Source: Candidatus Peribacteria bacterium (GTDB lineage: Bacteria > Patescibacteriota > Gracilibacteria > Peribacterales > Peribacteraceae). Taken from it: a DNA stretch of 64,000 bases. Both the position numbers and the translations under genes were made by a program. Below the pieces are notes generated by a model, which was given only the letters and a program-made list of their open reading frames with translations, had not been told where the DNA came from and made no database searches. Position 1 is the first letter of the stretch; each line of letters begins with the position of its first letter. The stretch spans positions 45,044-109,043 of the forward strand of contig CALRAD010000003.1 in NCBI GenBank assembly GCA_943350395.1, given 5' to 3'. Positions 57,806-64,000 of this stretch are shown here, piece after piece.

Positions 57806-57875
57806 AGGGGGAAAGTGTAGCTGAATTTCCCCCCGAGGCTAGCTTGTTTCTAAGAGTCCTTCATGATGAGATCAC

Positions 57876-58976
57876 CTAAATTGCACTCGCCTTCATATAC
57901 GCTTCTCGAATCTCTTTCTCGAGCTTCTCAGCGAGTTTTGCATGCTCTTTCAGGTACTGGCGTGCCATTTCCCGTCCCTGTCCGATCGTTTCTTCTCCGT
58001 GACGGAAGTAAGCACCGGATTTCTCGATGATTCCGTATTTCACTCCAAGATCGAGGATGTCTCCTTCTTTCGAGATTCCCTGTCCGTAGAGGATGTCGAA
58101 CTCTGCTTGCCTGAACGGCGGAGCGATCTTATTTTTGACAACTTTCACGCGTGTGCGGTTGCCGACAATGGTTTGTTCATCGGCACCTTTTTCGGTGATC
58201 TTGTCGATTCTGCGGACGTCCAATCGGAGTGAAGCGTAAAACTTGAGTGCGTTGCCGCCCGTTGTGGTTTCGGGATTGCCGAACATTACACCGATCTTCA
58301 TGCGCATCTGGTTGATGAAGACGACCGAGCAGTTTGTTTTGCTGACGATGGACGTAAGCTTTCGCAGTGCTTGGCTCATGAGGCGCGCCTGCAGACCCAT
58401 GTGGCTGTCGCCCATCATTCCTTCGATCTCGGCTCGTGGGGTGAGGGCTGCAACGGAGTCGATGACGATGATGTCAATGCCGCCGGACCGAACAAGTGTT
58501 TCGGTGATTTCAAGTGCCTGCTCGCCGTCATCGGGCTGAGAGACAAACAGATTGTCGATGTCGACACCAATTCTCTTGGCATATTGAATATCGAGTGCAT
58601 GCTCCGCGTCGATGAAGGCGGCTCTGCCTCCCCTCTTCTGGATCTGCGCGATTGCATGCAACGCAAGCGTTGTTTTGCCGGAGGATTCCGGACCGAAAAT
58701 TTCGATGATTCGACCGGTAGGAATGCCACCACCGAGGGCGAGATCGAGGCTGATACTGCCGCTGTGGTATGTATCGATTTGAACCATCTGTGCTTTGCCC
58801 ATATTCATGATGGCGCCTGCTCCGTACTGTTTTTCGATGTCTGCGATTGCGGCTTTGAGAGCATCAGTCTTCGCATTATCAAGTGCCGTTGCGACCTTGC
58901 CTTCTTTCGTCGCGGCAGGTTTTTGTACAGGTGTGACTGCTGCTACTGCGTCTATCGGGTTTGTCTGTTTCGTCAT
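57876..58976 (-). CDS. recA: Recombinase RecA
   Basis: RecA forms the nucleoprotein filament for recombination and induces LexA cleavage. The 366-residue protein has an N-terminal extension of about 28 residues, Walker [42 protein letters not shown], the DNA-binding loops [20 protein letters not shown] and [19 protein letters not shown], and a shortened C-terminus. The predicted promoter and two LexA-like operators lie upstream at 59001-59099. The leader is about 40 bases and has no Shine-Dalgarno. Confidence 0.98.
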   Translation of the reverse strand: MTKQTNPIDAVAAVTPVQKPAATKEGKVATALDNAKTDALKAAIADIEKQYGAGAIMNMGKAQMVQIDTYHSGSISLDLALGGGIPTGRIIEIFGPESSGKTTLALHAIAQIQKRGGRAAFIDAEHALDIQYAKRIGVDIDNLFVSQPDDGEQALEITETLVRSGGIDIIVIDSVAALTPRAEIEGMMGDSHMGLQARLMSQALRKLTSIVSKTNCSVVFINQMRMKIGVMFGNPETTTGGNALKFYASLRLDVRRIDKITEKGADEQTIVGNRTRVKVVKNKIAPPFRQAEFDILYGQGISKEGDILDLGVKYGIIEKSGAYFRHGEETIGQGREMARQYLKEHAKLAEKLEKEIREAYMKASAI

Positions 58977-59000
58977 GGGAGAGAAGGAGAAAAGAAATAG

Positions 59001-59099
59001 GTGTACGAACGTTCACAAGCACTATCTCTTTTCTGAGTGTACGCGTCAAACAGAAGGACTTGAAAGTGGCTGAGAATGTTATGGTGTACAATTGTACAC
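59001..59099 (-). promoter_or_regulatory. recA promoter with two LexA-like operators
   Basis: On the minus strand TTGACG (59049-59044), a 17-base spacer and GATAGT (59026-59021) form a promoter. The palindrome GTGTAC-GAAC-GTTCAC (59001-59016) lies over the expected transcription start, and the perfect palindrome GTGTAC-AATT-GTACAC (59084-59099) lies about 70 bases further upstream. The same site overlaps the promoter at 44833-44848. No lexA gene is in the window. Confidence 0.72.
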
Positions 59100-59122
59100 C
59101 TTAGAAAGGTGTGGATTTTCCG

Positions 59123-59965
59123 TTACGGCTGAATAGACCTGCACTTCCCTATCTTCAGAGCAGGATCAAACACATCACAGAATGAACCTTGGGGGCAGAG
59201 AATATTTGCTGCTCCTCCGCATGGAGCTGAGAGCAAATCACCGGAGCCTGTGTTCGTCCCTCTTTTATCCGAGAGAAATTTTATCGAATTCAGTGCGAAT
59301 TCGAATTCACTCTCGAGGAGTTTTGCATCCTCTACCCGCTCGATCGATCGTTGCGTCGACACATCGAAACGAATATGGAGAATCGAATCGTTGTCTTCCA
59401 CAAAGACGTCGGCTTTGCCGCTTCCTTGCGTTCCGATGCGCACTGTTCGGTGACCGCTCAGGTAGTACTCGGAACCGCCTGTCGGCAGCGAACCGCTTCC
59501 GCTGATGCGGATGATCAGGAGAGGAATTTCTTCTCCCGGCAGCAGGAACGAAGCAACACTTTTTTGAATGTTTCCTTTCCAAGCATTCGGTGTTTGCAGT
59601 TGTATGTCGAGTGCAGGGATATTCCAGAGATGAAGCCCCGAGTCCCCTTTTACAGAGGTGAGTTTGCTGATGATCAGTACGGGTAAATGATTTTTCGAAG
59701 TGTTTTTTTCTGCGATGCCTTCGAGGTACACGGTTTGTCCTTCGACTGCGACAAGATTCTCGGTCTTGCTCTCAACGTAATAGGTTTGCTTCCCGTTGAT
59801 CAGGAAGAGATGAGATCCGCGCCTGAGGAGTGATACGTCAGCCGGGATCAGTGTTCCTGTACCGCTCACTGGACCGAGAGGAGACAGGCTGACTGTGGTT
59901 TTGGTGCAGGCAGCAACAGAGAAGAGCAGACCTGCAAAAATGCTAGCACAAAGAAATCGTTTCAT
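59123..59965 (-). CDS. Lipoprotein with C-terminal cysteine motif
   Basis: The 280-residue protein begins MKRFLCASIFAGLLFSVAAC, a signal peptide with lipobox SVAAC, so it is probably exported and lipid-anchored. The middle is beta-rich (HLFLINGKQTYYVESKTENL, EGQTVYLEGIAEK, EIPLLIIRISGSGSL). The last 35 residues have the pattern PCGGAANILCPQGSFCDVF followed by GKC, which resembles the CGG...CPxGxxC motif found at the end of several bacterial secreted proteins. The start is fixed by the signal peptide and by TATACT eight bases upstream. Function is unknown. Confidence 0.75.
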   Translation of the reverse strand: MKRFLCASIFAGLLFSVAACTKTTVSLSPLGPVSGTGTLIPADVSLLRRGSHLFLINGKQTYYVESKTENLVAVEGQTVYLEGIAEKNTSKNHLPVLIISKLTSVKGDSGLHLWNIPALDIQLQTPNAWKGNIQKSVASFLLPGEEIPLLIIRISGSGSLPTGGSEYYLSGHRTVRIGTQGSGKADVFVEDNDSILHIRFDVSTQRSIERVEDAKLLESEFEFALNSIKFLSDKRGTNTGSGDLLSAPCGGAANILCPQGSFCDVFDPALKIGKCRSIQP

Positions 59966-59988
59966 AGGTGATGAGTATAGCACTATCC

Positions 59989-61089
59989 CTATTTCTTCTT
60001 GCTTGCATCGAAGTCGTATACCGCACGACCGACACGGACGAAGTACGGCATCTTCTGGAGGTTCAAGCTGATCGTGCCGACTTTCACGGTGCGCTGCTTG
60101 CTGACCTCCTCGATGATTTGCTTCTTCGAGAGAGCTCCTTTCTCCTTGAGGATCGTCTCGATGACATCGGCAACCGTACCTGGCTCGAAGCCCCACTCAC
60201 GCAGTGCGTAGAGACCTCTGCCGACGAGGACGAATTGCGGATAGCGGATGAGTTCGTTATGGACGGCTTGGACGGTGACGTTCTTGTGGTCGAAGTGAGC
60301 TTCTCTGATTTGGTTCGCGATCTCCATGAAATGGAGAGGGTGTCCGATCTTCTTGAGAACGATCTCGACTTTGTCGCGGATCGAACGAGGACGCACGAAA
60401 CGCCACTCGGTAAGTCCCCAGCCTTCAGCAATCTCTTTCAGACGTTCATCGATTGCGAGACAGCTCGTAATAAGTTCTTGCGATGGTACGCGTCCTTGGA
60501 ATGCAGGCATCGCCTGGATGGAACTGATGAGCTCGACAGCTTTCATGCATGAGTGACGCTTGTTGAGGAACTTCACTCCCATGTCGACGATCGTCGAAAT
60601 GTCCTCAAGTCCGAGGTTCGAGAGTCTCCAGAACGGCTTATAGGTCATGCTGTGACCTTCGGATGCCATCTCGGTATCGATGGCAAAACTGAGACGAAGC
60701 ACCGTACCGTCGATCACTTCTGAGCCCGGCAAACGCTTGAGAACCGTCGAGACGAGTTCGGAAGAAAGCATGAGTCCGCCGTGGGTACGGAGAATCCCCT
60801 TCGCGATCTCGTTTACCTCGTTGAGTCGTGTGGTTCGAACCGTTCTCTTGAGCTTGCTTAAGGCAATGCTCTCGATCTGACGAATGCGCTCCCTCGTCAC
60901 GTTGAAGTGTTTACCGATTTTCTCGAGTGTCTGTTTTCCCTGACCCGTCAACGCAAACCGACGCTTGATGACTTCGGTTTCCTTCTGCGTGAGTACGAGG
61001 AACAAATCGCCGAGAAGATCCTGCAAATTCAGATTCAGTTGGGACTTCTGTGCGGCGTTTTGTGAACCTTGGGCGGTTGAGGGAGACAT
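59989..61089 (-). CDS. Sigma-region-4 protein with HARE-HTH domains
   Basis: The 366-residue protein has a sigma-70 region 4 near its N-terminus (about 32-83: VLTQKETEVIKRRFALTGQG, IGKHFNVTRERIRQIESIAL, SKLKRT), but no region 2 or 3. The C-terminal part has a HARE-HTH/RpoE-delta-like winged helix (about 236-298: IRDKVEIVLKKIGHPLHFME, IANQIREAHF, FVLVGRGLYALREWG). A second, weaker one follows (about 303-360: TVADVIETILKEKGALSKKQ, VRVGRAVYDF). The middle (90-230) is helical and undefined. Proteins of this kind probably bind promoter DNA or RNA polymerase. A TATAAT about 150 bases upstream suggests a long leader. Confidence 0.82.
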   Translation of the reverse strand: MSPSTAQGSQNAAQKSQLNLNLQDLLGDLFLVLTQKETEVIKRRFALTGQGKQTLEKIGKHFNVTRERIRQIESIALSKLKRTVRTTRLNEVNEIAKGILRTHGGLMLSSELVSTVLKRLPGSEVIDGTVLRLSFAIDTEMASEGHSMTYKPFWRLSNLGLEDISTIVDMGVKFLNKRHSCMKAVELISSIQAMPAFQGRVPSQELITSCLAIDERLKEIAEGWGLTEWRFVRPRSIRDKVEIVLKKIGHPLHFMEIANQIREAHFDHKNVTVQAVHNELIRYPQFVLVGRGLYALREWGFEPGTVADVIETILKEKGALSKKQIIEEVSKQRTVKVGTISLNLQKMPYFVRVGRAVYDFDASKKK

Positions 61090-61264
61090 ACGCGAGAGAG
61101 GTGGGGAATAAAACTATCTTGTTCTACCAGAACGTTGACAGAAAATAAAGTTAAATTTGCTTTCCTGTCCGGACCGGCGGAGATTTGCTCATTTTTTCTT
61201 CGAGTGAGCGGAAAAGAACAAGACTGTTTTCCCTATGAAAGGGAGTTATTATAGAATATTAGAA
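61090..61264. other. Intergenic leader with GTTCT-ACC-AGAAC inverted repeat
   Basis: This region between the sigma4-HARE gene and ruvX includes the inverted repeat GTTCT-ACC-AGAAC (61121-61133). It also has a GC-rich partial palindrome (TCCGGACCGGCGGA, about 61170-61183) and, at the ruvX end, a minus-strand TATAAT. It probably serves as the leader of the sigma4-HARE gene; autoregulation at the inverted repeat is possible. Confidence 0.4.
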
Positions 61265-61657
61265 TTAGATGTCAATAGCATTCTTTTTGTCCATCCAGAC
61301 TGTGAGAAGAGCACATGCTGCAGTCGCATCAGAATCGCTTCCCTTAGCCGTAAAGTGAACGTTTGTCGTGTACCGTTCGTCAAGAAATGCAGGTTTCAGC
61401 CCGGTTGAATGCTCAATCATTTTTGCAGTCTCTTTGACGAGGCCAACTTGCTCCCCTTCCGCTCCCGAGGGAAGCAGAGGAAGACCGATGATCAGCTGAT
61501 CTATTTTTTTACTCTTCGTGATGGAAGTCACTTGCCTTGTGAGTTCTTCAGTCGTTCTATGATGGATTGTGTCCAGTGCAATAACGATGCCGCTCTTTGT
61601 TTCTCCATACGCAACGCCCGTGCGACGAAGACCGATATCCAAGGCGAGAACGTTCAT
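61265..61657 (-). CDS. ruvX: RuvX/YqgF-type nuclease
   Basis: RuvX (YqgF) is an RNase H-fold nuclease involved in rRNA 5'-end maturation and possibly Holliday junction processing. The 130-residue protein starts MNVLALDIGLRRTGVAYG with the first catalytic Asp, then IIGLPLLPSGAEGEQ and LDERYTTNVHF, and ends AACALLTVWMD. All parts are typical. The ATG at 61657 is chosen over upstream ATGs because the family starts here and TACAAT lies seven bases upstream. Confidence 0.93.
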   Translation of the reverse strand: MNVLALDIGLRRTGVAYGETKSGIVIALDTIHHRTTEELTRQVTSITKSKKIDQLIIGLPLLPSGAEGEQVGLVKETAKMIEHSTGLKPAFLDERYTTNVHFTAKGSDSDATAACALLTVWMDKKNAIDI

Positions 61658-61738
61658 CAACATGATTGTAGCAGGCAATATTTTATCGCACGAAAAATTT
61701 GAGTATTTTGTTTCAGGCATCGCGACCACGGAGGGTCG

Positions 61739-62005
61739 CTATTTCTTTCGAACGTTCGTCAGTCTGCTGAGGAGAGACTTCTTGTTTGCAGCGTTTTTCT
61801 TGTGAATGATCTTCTTCTTTGCAGCCATGTCGATCGCCTTGAATGCGACCGGCAACACTTTGAGTGCTTCGTCGATCTTTCCTGCTTTTACGAGATCACG
61901 GACTTTACGCATCTGCGTTTTCATCGAAGTCTTGAATGGAAGCCTGCGAGCAGCACGAACTATATTCTGGCGGGCTGCTTTGATGGAGGAATCAAGAATC
62001 GGCAT
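61739..62005 (-). CDS. rpsT: 30S ribosomal protein S20
   Basis: S20 binds the 5' and 3' domains of 16S rRNA. The 88-residue, strongly basic, helical protein begins MPILDSSIKAARQNIVRAAR, followed by NSxK-type TSMKTQMRKV and the C-terminal KKKIIHKKNAANKKSLLSRL. Length and composition are typical. It is divergent from glmS with 63 bases between the starts; TATCCC or TACCCT lies 11-17 bases before the ATG. Confidence 0.95.
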   Translation of the reverse strand: MPILDSSIKAARQNIVRAARRLPFKTSMKTQMRKVRDLVKAGKIDEALKVLPVAFKAIDMAAKKKIIHKKNAANKKSLLSRLTNVRKK

Positions 62006-62068
62006 AGAGCTGATTCAGGGTAGGGATACAGATGTGCGGTGTCAATGGAAGACTGATACCATGCGAGT

Positions 62069-63847
62069 ATGTGCGGAATCTTCGGATACACCGGTCCCCG
62101 GAAGAATGCCGGTGTTGTTGTGATCAAAGGCCTCAAGAATCTTGAATATCGAGGGTATGACTCGTGGGGAGTTGCCATGCGCCTCAGTGATGGATCGCTT
62201 CGAACGTCGAAAGAGGTCGGCAAGATTGGTGCTGTCAATAATGAGGACTTTGCGGATGAGAGCAGTCTCGCCATCGCTCACTCTCGCTGGGCGACGCATG
62301 GTGGCGTGACGAAGGAGAACGCACATCCGCACTTCAGCGGCGACCAGCGCATTGCCGTCGTGCATAACGGCATCATTGAAAACTTCGAGGCTCTTCGAGA
62401 TGAACTGAGGGCGAAGGGTCACGTGTTCGCATCGGAGACCGATACCGAAGTCATCCCCCATTTGATTGAAGAATTGTTGAAAAAGAATGGTACGACATTG
62501 AATGAAGCGGTGAGAGCTGCATGCAAGCGTTTTGCAGGCAGGTATGCGATTCTCGTAATGGACCGGACATCTGAGACGCTCGTAGCGGCGCGTACGGGCT
62601 CTCCTCTTATTGTCGGTGTCGGAGAGAAAGAATTTTTCATAGCGTCCGATATTCCGGCATTCCTCGAGTATACGCGCACGGTCGAATATCTTGATGATGG
62701 AGAGATGGTCACGGTTGAGAATGGAGCGATTCGTTTCCAAAATATCGACACGGGAGAAGAGAGAGCGAAGCGTCTCGTGACGATTGACTGGACTGTGAAA
62801 GATGCGGACAAAGGAGAGTACGAGCACTACATGATGAAAGAAATCATGGATCAGAAGCAGACGATCCAAAGAGCCGTGCATCAGGACGACGAACAAATTA
62901 TGAAGGTCGCGAAGGCGATCGAGACGTGTCTCGGGTGCATTCTGTGCGCGTGCGGCACCGCAGGGAAAGTCTGCATGGCTGCCGATTACTTTTTTTCGGT
63001 CATCGCAAAGAGGCACGTGAACTTCGCACCTGCGAGCGAGTTTCCGATTTACCATCACTTCTTGAAGCCTGAGAGTTTGATCATCGTCGTATCGCAGTCC
63101 GGAGAAACGGCAGACGTTCTGGAGGCGATGAAGGTGGCGAAGAAAGCGGGATCGAAAGTGCTCGCGATCGTGAATACCGAAGGCAGTTCGATCGCGCGTG
63201 CCGCGGACTTCACTCTTCTGATCAATGCCGGCCCCGAGCGCGCCGTCGCATCGACGAAAGCGGCGACCGGACAGATGGCTGTGCTCCTTCTTATCGCACA
63301 TGCGGTGGCAGGAAAACTAAACGTCGGTCGTACGCTTCTCCTCGAAGCGAGCGGACAGATCAACGATATGCTTAACCCACGTTATATCGATCACATTCAA
63401 GGTATTGCGAAGAAAATCTGCACGCACGAGAATATGTACATCATCGGCAAAGGTTGGAACTACCCGATGGCACTCGAGAGCGCGATCAAGATTCAGGAAG
63501 TGAGTTATATTCATGCCGAAGGTTTTGCGGCAGGAGAGCTGAAGCACGGTCCGATTGCGCTTATCGAAGAAGGAACGCCGTGCATCGCGCTCCTTGGCAA
63601 TGACGAATTCACGTCAGATATTCTCAGTAACATTATGGAACTGAAGGCGCGAGGAGCATTCATTATCGCCGTCTCTCCTGTTCGTCATGAGATGTTCGAT
63701 CTCTGGATCAAAGTCCCGGACGCGGGTGCTGCGCAGCCGATTGTGAACATTATTCCTATCCAGATTTTGGCTTATTCTCTTGCTGTTCTCAGAGGCAAGG
63801 ATCCGGATATGCCACGCAATTTGGCGAAGTCGGTGACGGTGAAATGA
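62069..63847 (+). CDS. glmS: Glutamine-fructose-6-phosphate aminotransferase (isomerizing)
   Basis: GlmS makes glucosamine-6-phosphate, the entry into amino-sugar and peptidoglycan synthesis. The 592-residue protein starts MCGIFGYTG with the nucleophilic Cys after Met, then AHSRWATHGGVT, VVHNGIIEN and SETDTEVIPHL in the glutaminase domain. Two SIS domains follow (SQSGETADVLEAM; GKGWNYPMALESAIKIQEVS, HAEGFAAGELKHGPIALIEE), and the end is DMPRNLAKSVTVK. TACCAT (62057-62062) lies six bases before the ATG, so there is no room for a glmS ribozyme leader. Confidence 0.98.
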   Translation: MCGIFGYTGPRKNAGVVVIKGLKNLEYRGYDSWGVAMRLSDGSLRTSKEVGKIGAVNNEDFADESSLAIAHSRWATHGGVTKENAHPHFSGDQRIAVVHNGIIENFEALRDELRAKGHVFASETDTEVIPHLIEELLKKNGTTLNEAVRAACKRFAGRYAILVMDRTSETLVAARTGSPLIVGVGEKEFFIASDIPAFLEYTRTVEYLDDGEMVTVENGAIRFQNIDTGEERAKRLVTIDWTVKDADKGEYEHYMMKEIMDQKQTIQRAVHQDDEQIMKVAKAIETCLGCILCACGTAGKVCMAADYFFSVIAKRHVNFAPASEFPIYHHFLKPESLIIVVSQSGETADVLEAMKVAKKAGSKVLAIVNTEGSSIARAADFTLLINAGPERAVASTKAATGQMAVLLLIAHAVAGKLNVGRTLLLEASGQINDMLNPRYIDHIQGIAKKICTHENMYIIGKGWNYPMALESAIKIQEVSYIHAEGFAAGELKHGPIALIEEGTPCIALLGNDEFTSDILSNIMELKARGAFIIAVSPVRHEMFDLWIKVPDAGAAQPIVNIIPIQILAYSLAVLRGKDPDMPRNLAKSVTVK

Positions 63848-63904
63848 CAAGATTTGTTCCAATTGCAGCAATTAGGGTTACACATTCGTAGGTAGGGTGA
63901 AGTC

Positions 63905-64000
63905 ATGAAATCTCACACCTCCTTCCGTTTTGCTGCCATGAAAGCTTCCGTCGTTGAACAAGTTCTCTCCGGTGACATCTCCGTCTCTTCTGCTGCACGA
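63905..64000 (+). CDS. Transposase-like protein, N-terminal fragment (3' partial)
   Basis: The last 96 bases encode 32 residues beginning MKSHTSFRFAAMKASVVEQV and ending VSSAAR, open to the window end. The pattern VEQVLSGDISVSSAAR resembles the first helix-turn-helix of IS3/IS481-type transposases and integrases (AV..VLxGExSVxxAAR). TAGGGT (63893-63898) lies six bases before the ATG. Inverted repeats of an insertion sequence cannot be judged because the element continues outside the window. Confidence 0.5.
   Translation, partial: MKSHTSFRFAAMKASVVEQVLSGDISVSSAAR

Noticed and set aside
59966-60196. N-terminal extension of the lipoprotein frame
   Set aside because: It overlaps the sigma4-HARE gene, has no homology, and would hide the clear signal peptide and lipobox.
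62006-62068. glmS ribozyme
   Set aside because: Only 63 bases separate glmS from the divergent rpsT start, and the -10 lies six bases before the ATG, so there is no leader to hold a ribozyme.
62042-63301. Long minus-strand frame opposite glmS
   Set aside because: It is entirely antisense to glmS, which has full-length homology; the composition is that of a shadow frame.
1-64000. Alternative genetic code with UGA read as glycine (as in Gracilibacteria/Absconditabacteria)
   Set aside because: TGA ends many genes at the expected family length, and ATGA overlaps are frequent; conserved glycines are encoded by GGN.
1-64000. CRISPR array
   Set aside because: No regularly spaced direct repeats were seen; all repeats found are dispersed palindromes.

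Overview
The window is a gene-dense chromosomal segment of moderate GC from a bacterium that uses the standard code: TGA is a stop, and many genes overlap as ATGA. Several traits point to the Candidate Phyla Radiation (Patescibacteria). These are compact genes, many lineage-specific membrane proteins, an isolated VirB6-like protein, baseplate-J-like and FecR-like surface proteins, sigma-region-4 fusion proteins and short intergenic spaces. Ribosomal protein L9 is present, which argues against the CPR groups that lack it; a Peregrinibacteria/Peribacteria-like lineage is my best guess. This is inference from gene content; no 16S rRNA lies in the window.

Layout. Bases 1-3450 hold a DHH phosphoesterase (partial) and infB. 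Bases 3.5-6.6 kb carry two membrane proteins on the minus strand. Bases 6.8-12.2 kb carry a winged-helix regulator, rplS, a pyruvyl-transferase operon and lepA. Bases 12.2-16.0 kb (minus) hold rplI, an anchored family-5 solute-binding protein and secG. tRNA-Val is followed by an AT-richer caspase-like gene (16.2-18.1 kb). Then come rplU, tgt, clpP, miaA, a sigma4/alpha-CTD-like protein and recG (18.4-26.3 kb). Bases 26.4-33 kb carry a membrane glycosyltransferase-like pair, queF, tRNA-Pro, an ABC exporter and queE-queC. Bases 33-43.8 kb carry rarA, a coiled-coil protein, a TsaE-HD fusion, an M23 peptidase, a WecA/MraY-type transferase, pgk and a baseplate-J-like protein. Bases 44-46 kb form a small accessory locus with a damage-response-like operator, three tiny membrane peptides, a GIY-YIG nuclease and a palindromic repeat. 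Bases 46-64 kb carry tyrS, an rluA-family gene, a FecR protein, a pilus-type ATPase, nadK, fbp-gap, mraY, dnaB, recA, a sigma4-HARE protein, ruvX, rpsT, glmS and the start of a transposase-like gene.

The most pervasive signal is translational. More than twenty genes carry a TANNNT -10 hexamer whose end lies 6-7 bases before the start codon, and several more lie at 8-10. Transcription should then begin at or within a few bases of ATG/GTG, giving leaderless mRNAs. I found no convincing Shine-Dalgarno sequence in front of the genes I examined. The signal also fixes start codons, including GTG starts, and produces very compact divergent promoters, such as 15 bp between two start codons at 40.5 kb.

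Other points of interest are as follows. A palindrome GTGTAC-N4-GTACAC occurs twice upstream of recA and once over the promoter of an 86-residue gene, suggesting an SOS regulon. Three related 31-32-residue membrane peptides lie within 1 kb of that gene. Dispersed palindromic elements sit at gene 3' ends; one encodes the tail of the GIY-YIG nuclease and another lies in frame inside miaA. TsaE-HD and sigma4 fusion proteins, a TGT without its zinc cysteines and a TyrRS with a CxxC...CxxC insertion complete the list.
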